Source: Pseudeuparius sepicola (taxonomy: Eukaryota; Arthropoda; Insecta; Coleoptera; Anthribidae). From it: a stretch of 64,000 nucleotides of DNA. The position numbers were made by a program, and so were the translations under genes. Shown here piece by piece: positions 1 through 10,445 of the stretch; position 1 is the stretch's first letter, and every line of letters starts with the position of its first letter. A model generated the notes under the pieces. That model had not been told where the DNA came from. It ran no database searches and saw nothing but the letters and a program-made list of their open reading frames with translations. The stretch lies in the NCBI GenBank assembly GCA_963920635.1, contig OY987298.1, positions 41,199,787 to 41,263,786 of the forward strand, read 5' to 3'.

Positions 1-2599
1 CCAGAGTCGAAATAAGTTATAATATATAATAATATATTTTATTATATTATATACAAGTATTGGCAACACAAATAAAAACTCTCAAGTACAGCCGCGCAGT
101 GTTTTTCTTTAGATATGTTTTTGCCACTACGAACCTTCTTCTTTACCTAACCGTTCTCGAATTCTGTGGATTCATAAAACGACCAATAGTCCTTGAAAAC
201 GGCCACGATATTAAACCGAAAAAAATGATTGCCCCGCTCCGACTGAGCCATCCGGCCGCCGCCGCCGCTCCATACATCAAAATATTTTCAGGGCAAATCG
301 AAATCCGCCAGAAATAATAATCCTCGGATCAGTGGCGTAGCCAGAAATTAAATTTCAGAATGATATAATAAAGTTAATAAACATAACAAGACATTTTGAA
401 AACTATTAGTAGGCAAAATAAGCCACATTGAAAAAAATATAAGGCGTTCTGCAAGGGAAATAAACAAGTTTAGGTAGCCGCACTATTGTTGAACACTATA
501 TAAAGCCCTCTAAAGCCAAAAGATTATATACCTTTCATTTGCTACATCTCTTATTCAAAACCTATTTTTCTTTTAGTTTAAACAATATAAGGCAAATTTA
601 GTTTATATGTGAACAATAAGTATTTTATTTCGATTATTGTGCCCAGATCAGTTATGCTTAGCACCCACGGATCTGCTCCTATGCTAAGAAAATTATTGTA
701 TATAAATGAGTTTGTGCTGTTTATGCATTGTTAAACTGTTTATATTAGACATATGTATTTAAATTAATGTAGGTACATTTAGGAAATAAACCAGTATCAA
801 AAAGTCGGAAAAATTCAAAGCAGGAAACTCGTTCCAAATAGATCGTTTTCCGGGAATTTTTCTTGATAAATTTGTTCTTTAGCTCTATTTTACCCTAAGC
901 AACGCTTTCGATAAAATTTTAAAATTTTGGGCATTTCTGACTTTACCACCGACAATTAGGTATTAGCATTTCCGACTTTCAACCATTTTGATTATATAAG
1001 TGAGGTATAATTATTATTATTTGGAATGTCGATTTCTAAACAATAACAAATTTTAGGGCATAGATATAAGCCCCAAATGAGGTCTACCTAACGTTAACAT
1101 TGCTCTAATTTGGCTATATCAAATTCATACTGGGTCACGATAGGAACATTTTACTTGGTTTCTCGTTTCAGAATTTTTCTTCTCGACTTCCACTTATCTG
1201 TAATCTGTCATTTTATCAAGTTTAGTCTACATTATTATGTAAACTGTAAGCGGCCCTAGCTGAAAATTATCACAATAATTAGTTTGATGAAACGAGTGTA
1301 CCTACCTATCAAAATTAGTCTCAATTTAGGAAGTAACTTTCTACAGCAACTGCCATTATCCCTAAAGAAACACAAACAGGTAAGCCAATTTTTACTGGGA
1401 GAAAAACCTATGTTGTGTGGAAATTATTCCAAAAATATATGTTCAACCACGCAGATCTGGGAATGATTATTTTACCTTGGCTGATTATCTCAATTTGGTC
1501 CTCATCAGAGTTAGCAGTTTTGGGCAGTACGAATATTCCAATGCAATTCTTCTAATTTCCCTTTTTTTGTCTCTGGGATTTCTGTTAGGTATTAGGAATA
1601 TACAGAGTGAGCTAGTTGTATCGTCCGACTCGACAGAATATGATAGTATTTTTGAAAATTGGTAAATTTTGTATCATAATATCATGAAGGTCTAGCGGAC
1701 ATGGAAGTTTCTGAAACTTCCTGGTTATAGCCCATGCCGACTTATGTAAACGCGGCACCAAGTATCATTGTATTCATATATATTTGTTAGATAATAAATA
1801 AAAAATAAATCGGCCAATTTCAGTTTTTTTCAGAATACTTCAGGAACGACTTGAACTTTCTCCATATTTAGAAGTCTTCATATTTAGAAGTAAAGACCCT
1901 ATATATGACAGGTGTGCTGTTGGTGCATATTGAATCTATTTATAGTTACAACGTTATAACAAGTCTTGTTATGTGGGATTTCTCTGCATACTTCCTTATA
2001 CCTTGTCCCCGCCGCTGCCTTTGAGAGTCCCAGGGAATTTGGGCCGCCTTTATATTTATTCATTGCGGCAGGGAGAGAAGAAGCACCGGGATTACGTCAG
2101 ATTTATTATAATACTCCGCGATTTGTAGAAAAAACTGCACAAAGGAACCGACAGGATAATGTATGTATATGTGGGTAGTTTGCAGCGCCCGGTTCATATT
2201 TCATTATTTGTAAAGGATAGATGAGGTGGAATGTGGAATCAATGGATAGTCCTGAGAACATGGCCGGTTTTCTTCATGTCCATGTAGGTAATGACATATT
2301 TCGACTAACGCGGTGTCAATGTGGTGATTGTAGTGCAGTGAGATTTAGTGTTCATTCTTTGAACTAATTATTCGATGTGTGCGATTTAAATAAGAGTATA
2401 GTGTTTAAGTCGAGCAGTCAATATGAACGACATGATGATGTGCATATATTACACTCTGGAAAAGCAGGACCTGCTTCCAGAATATTCTCGCTTGAAGAGG
2501 TGTCACAGCGGTGTAGGGATAAGAATCTTTAACAAGCTACCACAGTAGACACCTACTCTGAGCTGCCAGTTCCAAAATTTAAAAACTATTAGGTAATTT
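1..2599. other. A+T-rich stretch without a supported gene
   Basis: No reading frame here resembles a family I know. The short frames at 60-317, 1284-1665 and 1966-2178 lack recognisable motifs and flanking exons. About 45 bp near 2193-2240 (a Pyr-rich block ending in GATGAGGTGGAAT) recurs near 8906-8938, so part of this stretch is a dispersed repeat. A GCC-rich patch sits at 250-268. Nothing else structured was seen. Confidence 0.6.
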
Positions 2600-2697
2600 C
2601 ATGTGGTTTATTTGCCTCAGCCAGAAGCCTCGGCAACTAAATTCCACATGAGTCATAAAAAGTTGAACTTCAGTGTCTTGGTACATAAATAACTATT
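2600..2697 (+). repeat. 5'-truncated copy of the 5S-headed SINE (tail only)
   Basis: The segment around 2620-2697 (CCTCGGCAACTAAATTCC, then a TTGAACTTCAGTG block and GGTACATAAATAACTAT) matches the 3' halves of the elements at 27921-28144 and 56371-56606 almost base for base. The 5S-like head is absent, so this is a 5'-truncated insertion. Three copies sharing one 3' end in 64 kb point to a SINE whose tail is recognised by a partner LINE; that last step is inference. Confidence 0.75.
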
Positions 2698-2699
2698 AT

Positions 2700-3653
2700 A
2701 GCATTACAAATTATCGTGTTTTTCTAATCCAATTTCCGTTCCATTCAACAGAATATGAATCGAATAAATTTAATTTTTTTATTCGAATCGACAAAAAGTA
2801 AAGTTTGTGAATAATGATAAAGACAAAGGTTGTTTTACTTTAAATAAATAATATTTTATTTGAGTGAATACCCAGAATGGGTAATTCAACCCATCACAGT
2901 TGTTTGACGCAACTTTCTTAATTTTTTAAATAGAATAAATGTTTTTTAACATTGTAGATTTGTTCCTTCGAAATATATCATTTATTCAATTCAAATTGTT
3001 ATTATTTTCATGGGAATAAATGTTGCTTTTAAATTAAAACAAACCAAATGTTTTGTTCAAAGTTAGTCTAGGGTTCGCCATATACAAGAATCAAATTTGT
3101 TTGAGTTAAATAAATTTTATTTGATTCAAGTATCTTTTTCTATCTGGTGTATGGCTGCCACTACGCGCCCACGTTTTTGCCATGTAAGTGCTACGTGGCT
3201 GGAACGTAACGGTATAAGTTGCAAAAATGTGGGTGGCAACGTGGCAGCCACCCAAAAATTGTTCCCCATTTTGGTGGCAGCCACGTTACAGAAAGGTTCC
3301 TATAACGTGTGGGTCACTAGTGATAATCACTTTAAAGTTTCTACGGTAGTGGTTGTTACGTGGCGCCCACTAAAAATGCTACTTGGGGCTGTCTGAAACT
3401 GAGGGAATTACTTTGCTTACCGCACCATAGATTTCACTAATTTTCAATTTTCATTTACAACCTACCACTTTACATACCTACGCCCCCGTATTGCTCGACA
3501 GCTTCTATTCTGGTAGTTTATTTGCTTCCGTCGTGTTTTCTACCTTATGCTTACTATCGACTCATAGATTAGATTGAGAGACTCATATTCATTACGACAT
3601 TCGCCTGCGGATCGTAATTCTCATACTCATAATAATTATTGAATAATACACTA
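2700..3653. other. Intergenic stretch with a cluster of TGGC-GCCA palindromes
   Basis: No supported gene. Between 3149 and 3375 four short imperfect palindromes built on TGGCNGCCAC recur (near 3150, 3240, 3273 and 3358) inside a region that also reads open at 3097-3396. That open frame looks like a by-product of the repeat, because I recognise no protein family in it. The rest is A+T-rich and featureless. Confidence 0.45.
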
Positions 3654-4034
3654 TATACGATAAGGGAAAGTTGCCGGAATTGGACCAGTTTATGCTTCTT
3701 GTCAAATTTTAGCCAAATTTTATTCTTTTTTCTTCAATAAACTAGAGGACTAGGTTTATCCATGTTTGTTCAACGTATAAAACAAGTTATTTCGATAGGC
3801 GATTAAGTTTTAGGAGAATAAAACCAAAATAACTTAACCCATGCGAACGGTCCATTCCAGGAAACATGTTGCTTTGATTGGACCAGTCGTTTCCTCAATC
3901 GGACCTATATACATTAGCATAAGAAAACAGCATAAATTAAGTAAAAATATGTATATTAACCAAAAAGTACAAACTTCAAGGAAATGTACAAAGGTTAATA
4001 TACTCATAGGTATTTAAATTTTAAAAATATATAT

Positions 4035-4390
4035 CTATTCGTACCCTTCTAACTTTAAACAATAAGGGCAGAAATAAAATTTTCTAAGTGGGCTTACATT
4101 GCCACAAACAGCATGTACCCATCTACTACATTCTTGACATTGGATCATATCCAACTCTACTGTTTTTTTACACAAAATACAATACCATGCTTTTGATCAT
4201 TTTTTTTGGTTTTAATACTCTTAGAAGTAGCTTCTTTTGCTTGCTTTTTAGTCTCCAGTTTTATTGGCTTAGGTTGGGGCACCAGAGAAATTTCAGCGAC
4301 CGAGATATTTAGCTTGCTTGTAAATGCAGCTGAAGCAGTTGTAGAAGGTAAAGATAACGCCGTTTCTGTTAAAAATAGGACAAAGTTTAA
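4035..4390 (-). pseudogene. Relic of a transposase C-terminus with a PHD-like zinc finger
   Basis: On the minus strand the last ~45 codons before the stop at 4037-4035 encode a C4HC3-type finger: a WYCILC pair, MIQCQEC, RWVHAVC, then YFCPYC. This is the layout at the C-terminus of the pogo-like transposase at 45903-47879 (FCLVC, WIQCQDC, WAHEAC, YICQNC). A lysine-rich linker lies upstream, also as in that protein, but a frameshift near 4150-4170 separates it from the finger and nothing of the catalytic core is left. I infer that this is the tail of the outer element's own transposase. A chance PHD fragment of a host gene is possible but less likely, given the TIRs and repeats around it. Confidence 0.55.
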
Positions 4391-4898
4391 AACTACCTAA
4401 AAAAAGACTAAACTTAAGCATTTATCGCCAAATTTAGTTTTTCGCTCGTCCATTTACAGTATTTTGTTTTTGGCATTCTAAAAAAATAATTTACGTACAA
4501 TATCTAGTAGGTTTGTCTCTACGTTTCTCAATTGACGCAGTCGAAGTCCTCGATTGGACTGGTCCAATCTTGGAAACCACAAGTGGTCCAATTGAAGAAA
4601 CAAGCAGCTTCTCTAACCTAACTTTTTTTTCCCAATGAAAAAGTGAAAGTAATCTACAAGTATTTAGATATAAATGTAGCTAAACCTTAAGTACACCAAC
4701 AGAAATTCATAACGCAAGAAATAACTTACTTGTAACTTTGGTATTTCCTTCCTTAAGGTAAACAAAACTTATATCGTTATCATGCACCGACAAAAACACG
4801 AGCACAACCACAGATAACTAACGCGCAGAAAGGGGGGGCTGCAGAGACTTGCCATCAATAGACTGCGCGTAACGCATCTAAGGTTTTGTCGACACACT

Positions 4899-5613
4899 AT
4901 GCAACCCACAAAACCCTGCGGGGCAATAAATCGTGTCCGGCGTCCGCGAGTTATTACTTCGTTAGGTCCTAAAAAAGATGAATACGGACGACCAATTAAA
5001 TGGGAACTTTTTAAAACGTTGGTCTCTTTACAACAAACTGAAGATCGAACAATACATATCAATTTCAGACAAGAAATAATTATGAAAGTGAGATTAGCGG
5101 CCCAGATTTTTAGCATAAGTGTAGCAGATTCTCTGTATTTCTGCAACAAAGACCTTTACAGATTCTGAGGGAACTTCAAATTTTGCCAAAAAATTAATGA
5201 TATATTTGACACTTTAAATTCCAGAAATTTGTTGTCAAAGAGTAGTTTCGGAAAACCGTTGACTCTAGAAAATATTACTTCCTTTACAACGTTTTTTAAA
5301 AGTTCCATTCATTATATCATATATTCATACTCTTGATGCACAAAATATTTTAACGACACGTAGAAAGACGGGTTTCAAAGGTCTCATTATATCTATGATA
5401 AGTGTTCAGAATATGGTAAACGATCTGATAAACACAAAAATTTTGGATTATTTCTTGACATACAAAGTAAGTCAAGATCATACTGTTTTTCTCAGCTATG
5501 AGATCTCGAGGAGGTTATAATAACAATAACCCAACAGCTAAGCAGTCGAGGACGCCTACAAGAGACTTTTGCTTAAAACAGAAATTTCATCCTCTGCTTT
5601 CGCTAATTGTGTA
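4899..5613 (+). pseudogene. P-element-like transposase, central part (decayed)
   Basis: Several hallmarks of the P/THAP9 transposase family can be read in order: an IKWELF..L..LQ helix and MKVRLAAQIFSISVADSL near 4990-5140, then RRKTGFKGLIISMISVQN near 5360-5415, KILDYFLTYKVSQDHTV near 5437-5485 and MRSRGGYNNNNPTAKQ near 5498-5545. In the family these lie in the RNase H-like catalytic core and its insertion domain. Reading frame changes are needed at about 5170-5330 and 5545, so it is a pseudogene. The DNA-binding THAP finger is missing. The frame runs straight into the insertion point at 5613 and resumes at 8049 after the nested elements. Confidence 0.8.
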
Positions 5614-7536
5614 CTGCCCCCATCTAACAAAGTACAGTAAGTGCGCAGAGGTCATATTCGGTAATCGCAAAAAAACGTCTTAAAGTGAATTGTCAGCTAC
5701 GATAATAACAATATGATTGTTTAACAATAACATTAATTTAATAATTATGTAAAGTATATTTCGTAAATATATTAAGCTTCAAGTGAGATTTTTCAATTAA
5801 AAAAATGTCACTTACTGCAAACTGGTATCAAGAAATATGATCTTATTGATGCAAAAGCACAGTATCTGTACACAGAAGGTAAGTTACTATGTTTTAGCTT
5901 CCAAAAGTAAATATTAGGCATAATAAATAGAATTATGTTATAATCAGGATAACAAAAAAGAAGTTACTGACGATGTGCATTTATTAAAAAATAATAATAA
6001 AATTGGTAATATATACCAAATATCTTAAGATGAATGCTGCACCGCTGGTATGTTCTCCCAAAATGCTCTCCTGTTGGGTTCCATAAGGGGGCAGAGATTT
6101 TTAAGAATGTCTTCTTTAGTATTTTGTTGTATTCCACAAGGTCCTTTGTGATTTTCAGGTTTGTGTATTATAGTTTTCAAACTACACTTCTTGAGGAAAT
6201 CTAATTCCTTGAAGTCTTCATTAAAATCTGTTTTATAAAATAGAGTTTGTGCAATGTTGTACCTTTCTGCGCCTTAATTTGTACTATATCTAATAAAAGT
6301 ACGGTTCGCTTTTTAACGGCATGATGATCTTTCCAATAGAAAAAATCTTCAGGTTGCATACATTTTACCATAACATGTCTGAAGTCATATGTTTTTTTCT
6401 GTTTCTTAAGAGATTTTTCCACCAAATGGTGAAAACTATCTGCACTCATATATGTGTGTCCTGGTTCGAAATATTTAAGGTAACGGTTTCACATGCAGTA
6501 TCAGAACAATTAACAATGTATAATAAAAATGAAAACAGGCACCAATTTTTATTTTGTGCGCTGCAGTTATCAAGCCACAGAACAATGTGCTTTTTATCTC
6601 TAAAATATTTGAAAAATGCACAGTAAGCACTAACAATATCTTTGTTGTGGAAAATTCCAGGTTTTCCTTTCCTTAAAGAATATAAAAAAAATCTTGATAT
6701 TATTAGATATTATTATGAAACTAAAATCACAGACCTATATAGCTAGCGAAGCTATATAGGTCTGTGCTAAAATGTTTACCTAATTCCTTCTTATTGGCAT
6801 CAGCATTAACACCAATATTTTCTTCCATGATTTGATTTGTGTGAAAAAGTTCATTTACATCGGTATTATTATTGTTTTCGCATTCAATAATTACATTTTC
6901 AGCTATGGTAAAATTACCAGCAAATTCAAAATTTGCAATAGAGCATGACGACAGCGTTATATCTTGGAGAATGTGTATTTTTTTCACATCTTGTTCATCG
7001 ACTGAAGCAGTTTTACACTCAGTTTTGGTTCGTGCTAAATCTAAAATGTTTTTAGATCTCCGGCTCATGTTCTTCTAGAAAAAAAAACATTATTTACAGT
7101 CTATTATATAAAAAAGCAATAGTTATTCAGGATAGTAAGACTATTTACCTTAATTTTTTCCAAGTAGGGCAAGAAAAAACACTAAACACTAACGAACAGG
7201 AGCTAGCAGGAGCATAAACACAAATGATGACAAGCACTTTTACACTCAAAATTTGACGTTAGAATGCAGTTTCTGGCATTTGCTAAATTAAAACGCAGTA
7301 TGTACAGGCAGATACTGCGTTTTGATATACAATTTGGTAGATACTATATTGTAGCTTCCACTAACGGCTATTATTTCACTTACTATGTAAAAATATTTTA
7401 GTACAAGACCTTTCGTAGTGCGGTTACTGTGTTTTAACTTCAAAAACCTAATTTCTAATACCTCCCAAATCATTTATTTGCAATTATCTAGAATTCCTAA
7501 ATTTTGTACATACTGCGTTTTGTCTTATGAGGGCAG
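5614..7536 (-). mobile_element. DNA element carrying a DUF7869-type gene, inserted in the P-like element
   Basis: The ends are CTGCCCCCATCTAACAAAG at 5614 and the complement of CTGCCCTCATAAGACAAAAC ending at 7536, an imperfect inverted repeat. Both sides carry the tetranucleotide TGTA (5610-5613 and 7537-7540), a probable 4-bp target duplication. Near the right end AAAACGCAGTAT and its complement form a tight hairpin (7289-7323), and the same word recurs near 7515. The coding relic inside reads on the minus strand. Removing this block and the adjacent foldback brings the two halves of the P-type transposase back into register, which is independent support for the boundaries. Confidence 0.6.
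6201..7068 (-). pseudogene. Relic of a DUF7869-type transposon-associated protein
   Basis: Two pieces on the minus strand. The first, 7068-6727, begins MSRRSKNILDLAR, a typical start for this arthropod family. The second, about 6640-6201, holds its most recognisable motif, KHIVLWLDNCSAQNKNW, followed by a hydrophobic segment and then YMSADSFHHLVEKSLKKQ and YDFRHVMVKCMQPED. The DNCxxQNKN signature is shared by a large set of uncharacterised, transposon-linked proteins which I believe are catalogued as DUF7869; it resembles an acidic active-site loop of an RNase H-like fold, but that is inference. A one-base deletion near 6475 breaks the frame just before the SADSFH motif, and the stretch between the pieces is scrambled. 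Function unknown; inactive. Confidence 0.6.
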
Positions 7537-7540
7537 TGTA

Positions 7541-8046
7541 CAGGGTGTCCCAGTTAACGTGATAAACCTGATTTTCTCCGTAATTTTAAAGATAAATTCT
7601 TTGTTCGAAAACCAAACTTGTGTAGAATTTTCCGAGGAATTCGAATGTGAAGTCAAACTGAATATACCGGGTGTTGTTAAAAAGTTATTTAAAAAAATAC
7701 CGTTTTCCATAAAATTTTGAAGTTGGATTTTAACACGAAATGTTAGTAATGAGTATACGGGGAGTAACTAAGGTAAGACCGGTAAGACCGGAAATCAGAA
7801 ATGAAAACCGACACTTTTTCGCTACTCCCCGTATACTCATTCCTAACATTTCGTGTTAAAATCCAACTTCACAATTTTTTGGAAAACGGTATTTTTGATG
7901 TAACTTTTTAACAACACCCGGTAAATTAAGTTTGACGTCACATTCGAATTCCTCGGAAAATTCTACACAAGTCTGGTTTTCGAACCATGAACTTATCTTT
8001 AAAATACGGAGAAAATCGGGTTTATCACCTTAACTGGGACACCCTG
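7541..8046. mobile_element. Foldback element with 225-bp arms (TA flanked)
   Basis: CAGGGTGTCCCAGTTAA at 7541 and its complement ending at 8046 start two arms of about 225 bp that pair along nearly their whole length, around a ~60-bp loop containing a short AAGACCGGTAAGACCGG direct repeat. TA dinucleotides flank it (7539-7540, 8047-8048). No coding capacity. It sits immediately beside the DUF7869-type element, within the P-like transposase. A diverged half copy lies at about 10060-10305. Confidence 0.8.
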
Positions 8047-8048
8047 TA

Positions 8049-8532
8049 CAAATAGATAATACGTCTATTCTAACAATTAGTAGTGAATGTAGGAAAGAAC
8101 AGCATGTTGATGATCTACTTGATTTGATAGGTAATGAAGAACATTATGCAGAAAATGAAGACATACTCACACTAGTTTTTCTAAATTGGCCTCCATATTT
8201 ACCTACTAGACATAACTACGTACATTTCAGGTTTTGTTGCAAGAAAAATAGCTAAGTCTGTTAAATGTTCCATATGTGCAGATGCTGTATTCGCATCAGA
8301 GAGCCATTCAAAGCTTTTAACTAGAAAAAATCGTGGAGGATTGTTACACGCCTCAAGCGATGTCATAAAAAATTGCCAAATTGCCGAAAATGTTTTCAGG
8401 TTTTTCATCCAATCCTCACCCCATCCCGTTGCAAACAAAATGGTTATCAGCGGTTTTAGGAAGATCATTAACAGTTACAACCCATTTAAAATAGTTTTAT
8501 ATTGTTTTTTGTCACTAAAATCTATTGAATGA
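8049..8532 (+). pseudogene. P-element-like transposase, C-terminal part
   Basis: The frame resumes after the nested insertions with DNTSILTISSECRKEQ, then an acidic stretch, and after a frameshift near 8190-8210 reads YISGFVARKIAKSVKCSIC, KLLTRKNRGGLLHAS and VIKNCQIAENVFR. In P/THAP9 transposases a YIaGFVvRKl..K..C..C block followed by KNRGGL and a CkiaE helix marks the conserved C-terminal domain, so the assignment is firm. It ends at a stop at 8530-8532, about 130 bp before the right inverted end. A pseudogene, for the reasons given for the upstream part. Confidence 0.8.
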
Positions 8533-8806
8533 ATGCGTTAAAGCAAGCGGCGAGATCGTACTTCTGCCCCGCAATGAACAGTTGGTTGCCTATCCTATCT
8601 TGACAACAGGGGCTTATAGCTAACCGTACGCTACGCGCAGTCTATTGATGGCAAGTCTCTGGGGGGGCTGGGTAATATGAGTTATGTCACTGCTGCGGAG
8701 CCACCTATTGTCATTTTAGCGAACCAAAATCATTACTGTGTCCTGTACAAGGTATGGTCCAATCGGGGAGCAGGTTCAATTGCGGCATCTTTCCCCTATA
8801 CGATAA

Positions 8807-10059
8807 TACTTTTTTTTTCTAATTTTAGAACCATATACAGCCTCCGACGGCGCACACAACGTGCGAGTATGTACCTAGTGATAGTTTTCAGTCCCCAGCT
8901 CCCTATTTCATTATTTGCATCGAATAGATGAGGTGGAATCTATGTACGATTTGGGGCAGCATGAAGATGCGGCCGCCGCCGGTATTTCGGCCATTATCGC
9001 CCGACAAGGACGAATGCCGCCGACGCCGCCCCATTGAATAAAACATATCGCGTATGAAAACTGCTTGTACGTAATTTGTCAACATGACCGGCTCCTATTG
9101 CCGGTTTATCTTGCGGTTTCCCTTAAAAATGTTTCTACGACCGCTCTAAAAATAGCCGAGACGCCGAGATTCTAGCTTGACGTTGCTCACTGCAAAGAGG
9201 GAATGTGTAATCTCAACAACAAACCCCCAAGCTTATTTGTTGTACCTGCGTATAAGGCATACAAGGTCGTATTTTTATTGTACGTATTATATCTCAATCA
9301 AAGCTCGCCTATCGGGTATTTTAAAAACTCAGAAATTTTAATTCTGCAAACGCCGCTGAGTATACTGCTCACAGGACTTTAATTTCGGATATTACCATGA
9401 AATTATTCCTTTACTCAATGATATTACAGAAATTTCTCTACCTTTATATGTACGGGATGTTTACTTTTAAACATATACAAATCCATACCGCTTCTTTTGA
9501 CCTTAGTGCCAATTTCAAAATGCACAGCGTTTATCAGGACACCTTAAAACACCTTTAAAACCAAAACGATCATATACCAAATTTGAACAAAAGATATACA
9601 GGGAGTTCCATTCGACAGAGTGTCAAATTTAAACAAAATAGGAACCTTATAGGCATCGGGTAAGTCAAGTGTTTCTCAAAATAAAAAAGTTATAGTGCAT
9701 AAAGCATAAAAGGTATGGTTGGATGGTTGGAAAAATGAAAAATAAAAATTTAAAATTTTTGACAATTTAAACAGGTAGGTAGTATCTCGAAAACGAGGCG
9801 GCTGTGGATAAAAAGTTGTAGGTACCACAAGATAGGTAGTCATATTTTATAATGTTCTATCACTTGTTGAATTATCCCAGAATAAAACTGAATTTCCCTG
9901 TAGGTAGGTATAGTTTTCTCTAAAAATAGCCAAGCAACGAATTTTTATTTTTCGATAAATTTCCTCAAATATGGGAAATTGGCATGTTCGCATAGAATGC
10001 TAAAAATATTATAAAAAGCAGAATTTATATTATAGGGAGTCTGAAACTGCGGAAATCCG
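8807..10059. other. No supported gene; dispersed repeat pieces
   Basis: 8906-8938 matches 2193-2240 in part. 8960-9035 is G+C-rich (GCCGCCGCC words) and contrasts with its surroundings. From about 9597 an end-like word, TACAGGGAGTTCC, begins a segment with A+T-rich, foldback-type character that I could not pair fully. No reading frame worth reporting. Confidence 0.4.
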
Positions 10060-10305
10060 AACTGCGAATTTTTTGGTACTCCCTGTTCATCTGTTAGAGA
10101 TATCACGTATTAAAATTTAATTTCTGAAATTCAAGCAAAAGGATTTTTTAACAACACCCGGCATAGTAATTTTGACTTGATTTACGAATTCCTTGGAAAA
10201 TTATACATAAGACCAGTTTTAAATTTATTTTCTATCTATATGTAGTTAAAAAATAATATAAATAATAGCAGCAGTATGTATATTTAAATTGGGACACCCT
10301 GTACC
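10060..10305. repeat. Diverged half copy of the 7541-8046 foldback
   Basis: Starting at a TACTCCCTGTTCAT-like word, this stretch follows the right arm of the element at 7541-8046: AACAACACCCGG, TTTTGAC, ACGAATTCCTTGGAAAAT and, at the end, TTGGGACACCCTGTAC. The opposite arm is missing or too diverged to see. It shows that the foldback family has at least two members of different age here. Confidence 0.65.
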
Positions 10306-10445
10306 AAATTCTTGTGAAAAATAATAACTTTTAAGTAAATTTTTTGTCAGGAAAAATAAAAACTGATATAAAATTTGTTTATCCAAACTTTTGGTTTTTA
10401 ATGTTTTACAACATACCAATTTAGAAGCTTTGTAAGTAAGCTTTG

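Larger units (their letters stand above)
4842..8661 (+). mobile_element. P-like (THAP9-type) DNA transposon, inactive, carrying nested insertions
   Basis: Inverted ends of about 33 bp, CAGAGACTTGCCATCAATAG at 4842 and its complement ending at 8661, differ at only about one position. They are flanked by the direct repeat GGGGGGCTG (4833-4841 and 8662-8670), close to the 8-bp duplication typical of P elements; the G run makes the exact length ambiguous. Between the ends are two pieces of P-type transposase in the same orientation. They are separated by a DUF7869-type element and a foldback element. With those removed the P-like copy is about 1.4 kb, so the N-terminal part of its gene was lost earlier. 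It cannot encode a working transposase. Confidence 0.8.
3663..8796. mobile_element. Outer DNA transposon relic with pogo-like traits, hosting nested insertions
   Basis: Imperfect terminal inverted repeats bound this block: AGGGAAAGTTGCCGGAATTG at 3663 and, on the opposite strand, GGGGAAAGATGCCGCAATTG ending at 8796. The flanks share TATACGATA on both sides (3654-3662 and 8797-8805), which includes the TA expected for a pogo target. A short motif, ATTGGACCA or its complement, recurs inside the left end (about 3680, 3887, 4555, 4592) and the right end (8753), like subterminal transposase-binding repeats. The only coding remnant of its own is the PHD-like tail at 4035-4390. Without the nested P-like insertion the element would be about 1.3 kb, so it is internally deleted. 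The nine-base flank identity leaves some doubt whether the target duplication is TA or longer. Confidence 0.6.

Noticed and set aside
60..317. 85-codon frame near the left edge
   Set aside because: No family motif, unusual composition, and no splice or promoter context; likely chance.
1284..1665. Two overlapping short frames with a hydrophobic segment and a GTAAGC donor-like site
   Set aside because: Possible splice signals exist, but no protein family is recognisable and no matching exons flank it.
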